The notes under the pieces are model-generated. The model made no database searches. It was not told the DNA's origin and was given only the letters and a program-made list of their open reading frames with translations. Positions 1-5,460 of a stretch of 7,684 nt of DNA are shown here, in pieces. Positions within the stretch are counted from its first letter, which is position 1. Each line of letters opens with the position of its first letter. The stretch covers positions 1 to 7,684 of the forward strand of contig PUPG01000124.1 of assembly GCA_003553005.1 (NCBI GenBank), in the 5' to 3' direction. The translations under genes were made by a program, and so were the position numbers. The DNA is from Bacteroidales bacterium (lineage in GTDB: Bacteria > Bacteroidota > Bacteroidia > Bacteroidales > UBA7960).

Positions 1-656
1 ACCGTGTTGGTAAAGCTGACATTGTGTGTGAGCGAATGATCGCAATGCACCACGGTGAGTCCGGCACCCTTTCCGGCGATGATCAGGTGCCTGGGCTGCA
101 GGAATACCGGCTGCTCCGCATTGACGATGTTGATCAGCTGAATGGGTTTTTCCACCTGCACGCCTTCGGGCACGTAGATGAACAGTCCATCCTGCAGGAA
201 GGCCGTGTTCAGGGCGGTCATCTCATACTGGTCCGGGTTGGCTGCCTTGCCGATGTATTCATCCACCAGCTCCGGGTACACCTCCATCGCTTTGGCCAGG
301 CTGCCGATGATGGTGCCGTTGTTAAGCCGGGTGAGCGGGGCGTGCTTGTACACGTACCAACCATTCAGCAGGGTGAGGCTGTAAGTGTCGAGGTCATACA
401 CATCGCAGGTAAAGATCTTGTCGATGTCCATGTTGCGGCTCTTGTTGCTGAAGTCGAAGGAAAAATCGGTTTTCAGCAGGGGGGTCAGGTCGGTAAAGCG
501 CCAGCTCTCCTTTTTGGTGGTAGGGAAGCCGTTTTGGCGGAACCTGGACAGCGCGTGTTCCCTGATCCGGTTCACCAGCGGCGTAGCCTGACCTTGTATG
601 GTGTGCTGTTGCTGATGATAAAGATCCAGCAGTTTGTCTTTCATCTGTTTATACAT
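1..656 (-). CDS. sufD: Fe-S cluster assembly protein SufD, N-terminal half (cut by window edge)
   Basis: SufD partners SufB and two SufC subunits in the cytoplasmic SufBC2D scaffold that builds iron-sulfur clusters. The reading frame runs open from ATG at 656 off the left edge, giving 218 residues; family members are usually about 430-450, so roughly half is present. Seen in the sequence: the N-terminal helical part with FPTTKKESWRFTDL (residues 44-57), typical of SufD, then the start of the beta-helix core with TALNTAFLQDGLFIYVPEG (about 147-165). The C-terminal residues that contact SufB at the cluster-building interface lie outside the window. The start is the first ATG after an in-frame TGA upstream; no Shine-Dalgarno is visible, as usual in Bacteroidota. 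It is third in the order sufB-sufC-sufD, 208 nt after sufC, a spacer that holds a hairpin and a repeat array. SufB and SufD are paralogous, but the separate full-length SufB at 1921-3369 makes SufD the clear call. Confidence 0.93.
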   Translation of the reverse strand, partial: MYKQMKDKLLDLYHQQQHTIQGQATPLVNRIREHALSRFRQNGFPTTKKESWRFTDLTPLLKTDFSFDFSNKSRNMDIDKIFTCDVYDLDTYSLTLLNGWYVYKHAPLTRLNNGTIIGSLAKAMEVYPELVDEYIGKAANPDQYEMTALNTAFLQDGLFIYVPEGVQVEKPIQLINIVNAEQPVFLQPRHLIIAGKGAGLTVVHCDHSLTHNVSFTNT

Positions 657-706
657 TTTCAACTGATTGGTTATCTGGTGTTTGCGTTTTCATGCGAAAT
701 GCCATT

Positions 707-746
707 GGCTCTTGGCTTTCTTGCCAATAGCTAAAAGCCAAAAGCC
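707..746 (-). other. 13-bp hairpin in the sufC-sufD spacer
   Basis: Positions 707-719 and 734-746 are inverted copies of a 13-nt sequence separated by a 14-nt loop. On the transcribed minus strand, 12 positions are Watson-Crick pairs and the remaining one is a G-U wobble. No U-run follows, so this is not a standard intrinsic terminator. It lies about 50 nt upstream of the sufD start and could stabilise the sufBC part of the message, act as an attenuator, or be a by-product of short repeats of the GGCTTTT type found here. Confidence 0.6.
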
Positions 747-830
747 TGCTAAGTCTGAACGCCCCCGTGACAATAATCATTCTCGTGTGTGTCAATATGT
801 TGGCATGGCTCGTTTCATGTGTTAAACGTT

Positions 831-870
831 GTCAAAATGTCAAAATGTCGAAAAGTCAAAAGGTCTAAAC
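831..870. repeat. Octamer tandem array, 5 copies, at the 3' end of sufC
   Basis: Five adjacent 8-bp units begin with GTC: GTCAAAAT twice, then GTCGAAAA, GTCAAAAG and GTCTAAAC. The last unit (863-870) covers the sufC stop codon (865-867) and the final Val codon. The same octamer family recurs in the same orientation just upstream of sufC at 1634-1672. Confidence 0.85.
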
Positions 871-1623
871 GTTTGCGCCCGCATCTTTTTTGATCCATTC
901 ATATCCCTTCTCCTCCAGCTCCAGGGCGAGATCTTTGCCGCCACTCTTGATGATCCGGCCGTCGAAGAGCACGTGTACGTAGTCGGGCACGATGTAATCG
1001 AGCAGCCTTTGGTAGTGTGTGATCACCACGGTGGCATTGTCTTTTCGTCGCAGACTGTTTACGCCTTTTGCCACCACCTTTAGCGCGTCGATGTCCAGAC
1101 CCGAGTCGGTTTCGTCGAGGATGGCCAGCCGTGGTTCCAGCAGTGCCATCTGGAAGATTTCATTCTTTTTCTTCTCGCCGCCGGAAAAGCCTTCATTCAC
1201 TGATCTGTTGGTCAGCTTGGAATGGATTTCCACCATTTTCTTCTTCTCTTCCATCAGCTTCAGAAACTCGGCACCCGTCAGGGGATCAAGTCCGAGGTAC
1301 TTGCGCTTCTCATTGATGGCGGTGCGCATGAAGTTGGCGATGCTTACGCCGGGGATCTCCACGGGATACTGAAACCCCAGGAAGATGCCCTCCCGGGCTC
1401 GCGTCTCCGCAGGCAATTCCAGCAGGTCTTGTCCGTCATATTCGACGGAGCCCCGGTCGATGTCAAAATTTTCCCTTCCGGCAATCACGGATGCCAGGGT
1501 ACTTTTGCCCGAGCCATTCGGCCCCATGATGGCGTGTACCTCGCCTTCTTTCACCTCCAGGTTCAACCCCCGGATGATCTCCTTGCCGTGTATGGAAACA
1601 GCTAAATCTTTAATGCTAAGCAT
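865..1623 (-). CDS. sufC: Fe-S cluster assembly ATPase SufC
   Basis: SufC is the ABC-type ATPase of the SufBC2D scaffold; ATP-driven dimerisation is thought to remodel SufB-SufD during cluster assembly. It is cytoplasmic and has no membrane partner. The 252 residues match the usual SufC length. Visible motifs: Walker A GPNGSGKST (34-42), Q-loop Gln85 in GFQYPVEIPG, ABC signature SGGEKKKNE (147-155), Walker B LAILDE (166-171), D-loop SGLD (174-177) and the switch histidine His203 in ITHYQRLL. The form SGGEKKKNE with LDETDSGLDIDAL is diagnostic for SufC rather than for transporter ATPases. The start ATG at 1623 gives the standard MLSIKDL N-terminus. It lies 297 nt after sufB and 208 nt before sufD, unusually wide for this operon, and both flanks carry octamer repeats. 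All catalytic residues are intact. Confidence 0.97.
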   Translation of the reverse strand: MLSIKDLAVSIHGKEIIRGLNLEVKEGEVHAIMGPNGSGKSTLASVIAGRENFDIDRGSVEYDGQDLLELPAETRAREGIFLGFQYPVEIPGVSIANFMRTAINEKRKYLGLDPLTGAEFLKLMEEKKKMVEIHSKLTNRSVNEGFSGGEKKKNEIFQMALLEPRLAILDETDSGLDIDALKVVAKGVNSLRRKDNATVVITHYQRLLDYIVPDYVHVLFDGRIIKSGGKDLALELEEKGYEWIKKDAGANV

Positions 1624-1633
1624 GGTAAAAAAC

Positions 1634-1672
1634 GTCTAAATGTCTAAATGTCGAAATGTCAAAAAGTCACAT
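1634..1672. repeat. Octamer tandem array just upstream of the sufC start
   Basis: Units are GTCTAAAT twice, GTCGAAAT, GTCAAAAA and a partial GTCACAT. The array ends 10 bp from the sufC start codon, so in the transcript it forms the sufC translation-initiation region. It belongs to the same GTCnAAAn family and has the same orientation as the array at 831-870. Confidence 0.85.
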
Positions 1673-1700
1673 AAAACCCTGGGCAACCTCAAAACCCAAT

Positions 1701-1812
1701 AACCCTTTAACCCCATAACCCTTTAACCCCACAACCCTTTAACCTCATATCCCTTTAACCTCATATCCCTTTAACCCCATAACCCTTTAACCCCACAACC
1801 CTTTAACCCCAC
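1701..1812. repeat. 16-bp tandem repeat, 7 copies, G-quadruplex-like on the minus strand
   Basis: Seven consecutive 16-bp units follow the consensus AACCCTTTAACCCCAT, with small changes (AT for the first AA in two units, CCTC for CCCC in two units, final AC in place of AT in three). A more divergent unit precedes it at 1685-1700 and a broken one follows at 1813. On the transcribed strand each intact unit contributes a GGGG and a GGG tract separated by TTAAA, with 4-nt links between units. Units at 1765-1812 and at 1701-1732 therefore each satisfy the classical pattern of four G-tracts with loops under 8 nt. No reading frame spans it. Confidence 0.88.
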
Positions 1813-1856
1813 AACTCTCCGCCCACCCCATGGGCCTGCATTGCTCCTCAGGCAAC

Positions 1857-1884
1857 TTCAAACCTCAAACTTCAAACCTCAAAC
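1857..1884. repeat. Heptamer tandem repeat, 4 copies
   Basis: TTCAAAC and CTCAAAC alternate twice in exact 7-bp register, in the sufB-sufC spacer. This resembles the short heptamer repeats described in other phyla, such as cyanobacterial STRR sequences, but no relationship is implied. Confidence 0.75.
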
Positions 1885-1895
1885 CCATCTTCCCC

Positions 1896-1926
1896 CTCAA
1901 CCTTAACCTTATCCTTAACCTTATCC
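1896..1926. repeat. Hexamer/12-mer repeat overlapping the sufB stop codon
   Basis: The hexamers CTCAAC, CTTAAC, CTTATC, CTTAAC, CTTATC follow each other without gaps, giving two copies of CTTAACCTTATCC (1902-1914 and 1914-1926) with 12-bp period. The second copy covers the sufB stop codon (1921-1923) and the last Gly codon. An inverted copy of the 13-mer sits at 3371-3383, beside the sufB start. Confidence 0.8.
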
Positions 1927-3369
1927 TACGCTTCCCTCAAGGCTCACGGAGAGCAGTTTTTGTGCTTCCACTGCAAACTCCATCGGCAGCTTGGATAGCA
2001 CTTCCTTGGCGTATCCGTTCACGATGAGGCCGATGGCACCTTCCATGTCGATGCCCCGCTGCATGCAGTAAAACAACTGGTCTTCAGAAATCTTGCTGGT
2101 CGTGGCCTCGTGTTCAACCACGGAGGAGCGGTTGCCCACATCCAGGTAGGGGAAGGTGTGCGCACCGCTTTGATCGCCCAGCAGCAGGGAGTCGCACTGG
2201 GAGAAGTTGCGGGCATTTTCTGCGTTCCTGGTCGTCTTGACCAGTCCGCGGTAGCTGTTGTTGCTTCGGCCGGCCGAGATTCCCTTGCTGATGATTGTGC
2301 TTTTGGTGTTTTTGCCCAGGTGGATCATCTTGGTGCCGGTATCGGCCTGTTGTTTGTTGTTGGTCACGGCCACCGAGTAAAACTCACCCGTGGCGTTGTC
2401 CCCTTTGAGGATTAGGCTGGGGTACTTCCACGTCACGGCCGACCCGGTCTCTACTTGCGTCCAGCTGATCCGGGAGTTGTCGCCTTCACAGATCCCCCTT
2501 TTGGTCACGAAATTGTATACGCCGCCCTTCCCTTCCTTGTCGCCCGGCCACCAGTTCTGCACGGTAGAGTACTTCACTTCCGCATCCTTGCGGGCAATGA
2601 TCTCCACGATGGCGGCGTGCAGCTGGTTCTCGTCGCGTATCGGCGCCGTGCAGCCTTCCATGTAGCTGACGTAGCTTCCTTCTTCGGCCACGATCAGGGT
2701 CCGTTCAAACTGGCCGGTGTTGGCGGCGTTGATCCGGAAATAGGTCGACAACTCCAGCGGGCACTTCACCCCCTTGGGGATGTAAGCAAAGGAGCCGTCG
2801 CTGAAGACGGCGGAGTTGAGGGCGGCAAAGAAATTGTCCGTATATGGCACTACGCTGCCCATGTGCTTCCGGATGAGGTCCGGGTGTTTTTGCAGGGCTT
2901 CGCTGAAGGAGCAGAAGATGATGCCGTGTTCAGCCAGGGTCTCCTTGAAGGTGGAGCCAACCGAAACGCTGTCCATCACGGCATCGACCGCCACGCCGGC
3001 AAGCTGTTTCTGCTCATCAAGGGGGATGCCCAGCTTCTCAAAGGTATTCAGCAATTCGGGATCCACCTCGTCCATGCTCTCATACCTGGGCTTCTTGCGT
3101 GGCGCCGAGTAGTAGATCAGGTCCTGGTAGTTGATGCGCGGATAATCCACGTGCGCCCAATCGGGCTCCTTAAGGGTCTTCCAGTGCCTGAATGCCTTGA
3201 GTCGGAACTCCAGCATAAAGTCGGGCTCGTTTTTCTTCTTGGAAATGAAGCGAATGGTATCTTCGGTCAGACCCGGTGGGGCCTGGTCCATTTCGATGTC
3301 GGTATAGAAGCCGTATTTGTAATCCGATTCGGTGACTTCCTGCAATATGTCTTTTTGCTTATCTGCCAT
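1921..3369 (-). CDS. sufB: Fe-S cluster assembly scaffold protein SufB
   Basis: SufB is the core scaffold of the SufBC2D complex; it accepts sulfur from the SufS desulfurase system and builds a nascent Fe-S cluster at the interface with SufD. The 482 residues are full length for the family. Key sites align with a constant offset of 13 to E. coli SufB: Cys392 in [10 protein letters not shown] corresponds to the essential Cys405, and His420-Glu421 in [10 protein letters not shown] correspond to His433-Glu434. Other family landmarks are the N-terminal [10 protein letters not shown] (18-27), [26 protein letters not shown] (about 189-214) and the C-terminal [14 protein letters not shown] (427-440). 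The start at ATG 3369 gives the expected [21 protein letters not shown]. It is the first gene of the suf operon, with a promoter box about 117 nt upstream. Both ends of the gene carry copies of the same 13-nt motif in opposite orientation. No truncation or frameshift is seen. Confidence 0.98.
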   Translation of the reverse strand: MADKQKDILQEVTESDYKYGFYTDIEMDQAPPGLTEDTIRFISKKKNEPDFMLEFRLKAFRHWKTLKEPDWAHVDYPRINYQDLIYYSAPRKKPRYESMDEVDPELLNTFEKLGIPLDEQKQLAGVAVDAVMDSVSVGSTFKETLAEHGIIFCSFSEALQKHPDLIRKHMGSVVPYTDNFFAALNSAVFSDGSFAYIPKGVKCPLELSTYFRINAANTGQFERTLIVAEEGSYVSYMEGCTAPIRDENQLHAAIVEIIARKDAEVKYSTVQNWWPGDKEGKGGVYNFVTKRGICEGDNSRISWTQVETGSAVTWKYPSLILKGDNATGEFYSVAVTNNKQQADTGTKMIHLGKNTKSTIISKGISAGRSNNSYRGLVKTTRNAENARNFSQCDSLLLGDQSGAHTFPYLDVGNRSSVVEHEATTSKISEDQLFYCMQRGIDMEGAIGLIVNGYAKEVLSKLPMEFAVEAQKLLSVSLEGSVG

Positions 3370-3370
3370 G

Positions 3371-3383
3371 GGATAAGGTTAAG
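3371..3383. repeat. Inverted copy of the 13-mer, at the sufB translation start
   Basis: GGATAAGGTTAAG is the exact reverse complement of the 13-mer at 1902-1914 and 1914-1926. In the transcript it reads CTTAACCTTATCC and ends one nucleotide before the sufB AUG, in the ribosome-binding region. Confidence 0.75.
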
Positions 3384-3399
3384 ATGTTGTTCAAACCAG

Positions 3400-3452
3400 G
3401 TTTCAACCTCGCTGATCACCCTGCATTGCTGGTGCCTGTATAAGATTGAAAC
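3400..3452 (-). other. Possible stem in the sufB 5' leader
   Basis: Positions 3400-3407 and 3445-3452 can pair over 8 bp, one being a G-U wobble on the transcribed strand, with a 37-nt loop. A local dyad at 3398-3409 (AGGTT, 2 nt, AACCT) uses some of the same bases and competes with it. Either could be an operator or an RNA element of the leader, but both are short. Confidence 0.25.
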
Positions 3453-3485
3453 GGGAGCTATTTATAATTAGTTTAAATTGCGGTG

Positions 3486-3493
3486 CAAAGATA
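3486..3493 (-). promoter_or_regulatory. Bacteroidota-type promoter (-7 box) for the suf operon
   Basis: On the minus strand 3493-3486 reads TATCTTTG, an exact match to TAnnTTTG, the -7 element used by the main Bacteroidota sigma factor, in the commonly seen context TTTGCACC. No clear TTG -33 element is visible at the usual distance. The predicted transcript starts near 3479, giving a sufB leader of about 110 nt. No other TAnnTTTG was found on this strand within the 318-nt gap. Confidence 0.7.
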
Positions 3494-3687
3494 TGAAACC
3501 TGGGGCATTTTTTTGCATGCGCACAATGTCCAATTCTCACAATTTCACTGGTCCAGGCCATTAGCCTGCATTAATGACCTGTAGAAATGCTGCGGTGTGT
3601 GCGACAGCTTCGCCAGGGCTTCACATGGGTTTGCATAAGGATAAACAGCAGGAAGATACATTATGTTTAGCGGGCGGGAAAGTCTTG
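3494..3687. other. Non-coding spacer between the cyclase-like gene and the suf promoter
   Basis: This is the rest of the 318-nt gap. Six-frame reading gives no recognisable protein and no tRNA-like cloverleaf. The only structure seen is a 5-bp hairpin (3554-3558 with 3564-3568), which has no U-run after it on the minus strand, so a terminator for the upstream operon is not evident. Read-through into suf is possible. Confidence 0.5.
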
Positions 3688-4728
3688 TCAACCCAGCAAT
3701 ATGGAGGTATCACCGATCATTTCCAGTCCGGCGTGCCTGCCCTCGCCTTCAAACAGCACCTTGCCCTGTTTGTCGGTAAGGGACACAAAGAGGCTGGCAT
3801 TGACATTTTCGTGGATGACCCGCTCCATGTGCCCTTTGCCGGGTGCCTTCAGGGCGCCGTGCGCACTGCTACCCGTCTTTTTTTCGCCGCGGATGTGCAG
3901 TTGCTTGTCTTTGGTGTCGATGCGGAGGGATGCTACTTTTTCGCTGACATCCAGATTGTTGACCTTGGCGCCGGTATAGGTGGCAAAATAGTGTGGCTGT
4001 CCCTGGTGGAGAAAAAACCCGAGGAATCCCGGGAAGCTGCTCCCGAGCCAGGGCACGCGGGCAATGGATAGCATAAAAGAGGTCCTGGTTTGTGGGAAGT
4101 GGTTCGACTGCATCCATATCCAGGCTTCGGGCATTGCGCTGCCCCAGTCTTTTTCGACGTAGCCCTTTCCGCCGGAAAAGTCATGGTCCTTGCCGTTGAC
4201 CTCAATGCGGCCGTTCAGCTGGTGGTCGAGGCTCACCACACCGTGGTAGCATTGCATGGCGGGCACATAGCGGTACCACCCCATGATGCCCGGGGTGTGC
4301 AGGCTTACCGGAAAAGTGTGGCGTTCTGAGTACCTGATTTCCCCGGTAATGCGTGCTTCGTCGGATTCCAGGTCGAGGGCGATGCCGTTTTTGGAAAAGC
4401 GGCTGTTGCCGATGCGGATGTCGAATGCATCGGGGGCATAGTGGAACGCATCGGGCGGGTAGCGAAAATACCAGGTTTGCCCGGAGTGGCCATCGATGCC
4501 CTGCACAAATGCGTGGGGGTCCGGTTTGTTGAGGGATATGCCCGGGATAAAGGAGAGGATGTGCTCACCCTGCGGACTGACGTGCTTCATGTACCAGCCT
4601 TCGAAATAATTGTTCCGCCTGCGCCGCCCCTGAAACCAGTCGGGGTGCCACACCTTTTGGATGTCGGTCATCCGCGGAAGCTTGTCTGCGCTGAGTTTGC
4701 GCATGTTCCGGTCGCTGTCGTTCATCAT
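3688..4728 (-). CDS. Tocopherol-cyclase-family protein (VTE1/CrtC-like), function unknown here
   Basis: The 346 residues carry the conserved blocks of the tocopherol cyclase family (the plant VTE1 / cyanobacterial SLR1737 superfamily): NNYFEGWYMKHV (39-50), PGIMGWYRYVPAMQCYHGVVS (146-166), GGKGYVEKDWGSAMPEAWIWMQSNHF (186-211) and C-terminal AGLEMIGD (333-340). Plant and cyanobacterial members close the chromanol ring of tocopherol; homologues in non-photosynthetic bacteria have no established substrate. The fold is a lipocalin-like double barrel suited to binding a lipid or quinone. No signal peptide or membrane segment is seen, so a cytoplasmic location is inferred. The gene starts 6 nt after the response-regulator stop codon, with no promoter box in between, so it should be cotranscribed with the kinase and regulator. 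Starts at 4725 (Met2) or 4704 (Met9) are possible, since the first eight residues lack conservation cues. It could be a lipid-binding stress protein and not a cyclase. Family assignment is firm; function is not. Confidence 0.85.
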   Translation of the reverse strand: MMNDSDRNMRKLSADKLPRMTDIQKVWHPDWFQGRRRRNNYFEGWYMKHVSPQGEHILSFIPGISLNKPDPHAFVQGIDGHSGQTWYFRYPPDAFHYAPDAFDIRIGNSRFSKNGIALDLESDEARITGEIRYSERHTFPVSLHTPGIMGWYRYVPAMQCYHGVVSLDHQLNGRIEVNGKDHDFSGGKGYVEKDWGSAMPEAWIWMQSNHFPQTRTSFMLSIARVPWLGSSFPGFLGFFLHQGQPHYFATYTGAKVNNLDVSEKVASLRIDTKDKQLHIRGEKKTGSSAHGALKAPGKGHMERVIHENVNASLFVSLTDKQGKVLFEGEGRHAGLEMIGDTSILLG

Positions 4729-4734
4729 GTGTCG

Positions 4735-5457
4735 TTATGCGTCAGGCTCCTCTTCCCTGGACACCAGTAGCTTAAACCCTTTGCCGTGCACGTTCAGCAG
4801 TTCGATGGACGGATCATCCTTAAGGTACTTGCGGAGTTTGGCGATGTAGACATCCATGCTTCTGGCGTTAAAATAGTTGTCGTCGAGCCAGATCTTCTTA
4901 AGCGCCTCTGAGCGATCGAGTACGTGGTTGATCCTGTCGCAGAGCATTTTCAGGAGTTGCGACTCCTTGGAGGTGAGTTTTTGCTCCTTGTTGCCTTTTT
5001 TCAGGGTTTGCCTGGCGTAGTCGAAGGTGTACTCCCCAATCTGGAAAAGCGTTTTTTCGGTATCTCCAACCGTTTCCGTGTAGCTGCGACGATAGATGGC
5101 GGTGATGCGGAGCAGCAGCTCCTCCATGCTGAAAGGCTTGGTGATGTAATCGTCGGCTCCGATCTTCAGTCCCTCCAGGATGTCTTCCTGCATGTTTTTG
5201 GCGGTGAGAAAGAGGATGGGCACTTTTTTGTCCACTTTCCGAATCTCTTTGGCCAGCGTAAAGCCATCTTTTACGGGCATCATCACATCGAGGATGCAAA
5301 AATTGAAGGTCTGTTGCAGGAAAGCGTCGTGTGCTTCCTGTCCGTCCACACAAAGCGTGGTGGGAAAGCCCTTGGCCTCCAGGTATGCCTTTAAGATGGT
5401 CCCCAGGTTGGCATCGTCTTCTGCCAGCAAAATCTTGATCATTGGTGTGTCTTCCAT
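4735..5457 (-). CDS. rprY: OmpR/PhoB-family response regulator, RprY-like
   Basis: A two-domain DNA-binding response regulator, 240 residues. Receiver domain (about 6-122): acidic pocket Glu13-Asp14-Asp15, phosphoacceptor Asp57 in CILDVMMP, Thr85, and Lys107 in YITKPFSMEEL. Winged-helix output domain (about 135-232): LTSKESQLLKMLC, recognition-helix region ARSMDVYIAKLRKYL (198-212) and wing HGKGFKL. The receiver, in particular KDGFTLAKEIR, EDILEGLKIGADDYITKPFSMEEL and the LGTILKAYLEAKGF helix, closely resembles RprY of Bacteroides and Porphyromonas as I recall that sequence. All phosphorylation residues are present. Its ATG lies 3 nt after the kinase stop codon, so the two are surely cotranscribed. 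A start at Met6 (5442), giving MIKILLAEDD, fits other family members equally well. Targets are unknown; nearby sod and suf genes are candidates by context only. Confidence 0.93.
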   Translation of the reverse strand: MEDTPMIKILLAEDDANLGTILKAYLEAKGFPTTLCVDGQEAHDAFLQQTFNFCILDVMMPVKDGFTLAKEIRKVDKKVPILFLTAKNMQEDILEGLKIGADDYITKPFSMEELLLRITAIYRRSYTETVGDTEKTLFQIGEYTFDYARQTLKKGNKEQKLTSKESQLLKMLCDRINHVLDRSEALKKIWLDDNYFNARSMDVYIAKLRKYLKDDPSIELLNVHGKGFKLLVSREEEPDA

Positions 5458-5460
5458 AGC

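Noticed and set aside
24..734. Plus-strand open frame of 236 codons
   Set aside because: It is antisense to sufD, whose conserved residues are evident on the minus strand. The plus translation has no recognisable domain.
1701..1812. CCCTTTAA repeats considered as telomere-like ends or a replication origin
   Set aside because: The array lies inside the suf operon between two intact genes, with no DnaA-box cluster, rep gene or end hairpin.
1685..1926. Repeat-rich spacer considered as a CRISPR array
   Set aside because: Units are 6-16 bp and abut directly, with no unique spacers and no cas genes nearby.
2455..3471. Plus-strand open frame of 338 codons opposite sufB
   Set aside because: A shadow of sufB codon bias; the minus frame carries all SufB active-site residues and the plus protein resembles nothing.
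3554..3568. Small hairpin as terminator of the kinase-regulator-cyclase operon
   Set aside because: Only 5 bp and no U-run on the transcribed strand.
3574..4071. Plus-strand frame starting in the spacer and entering the cyclase-like gene
   Set aside because: Most of it is antisense to the cyclase-family gene; the spacer part alone has no recognisable protein or promoter.
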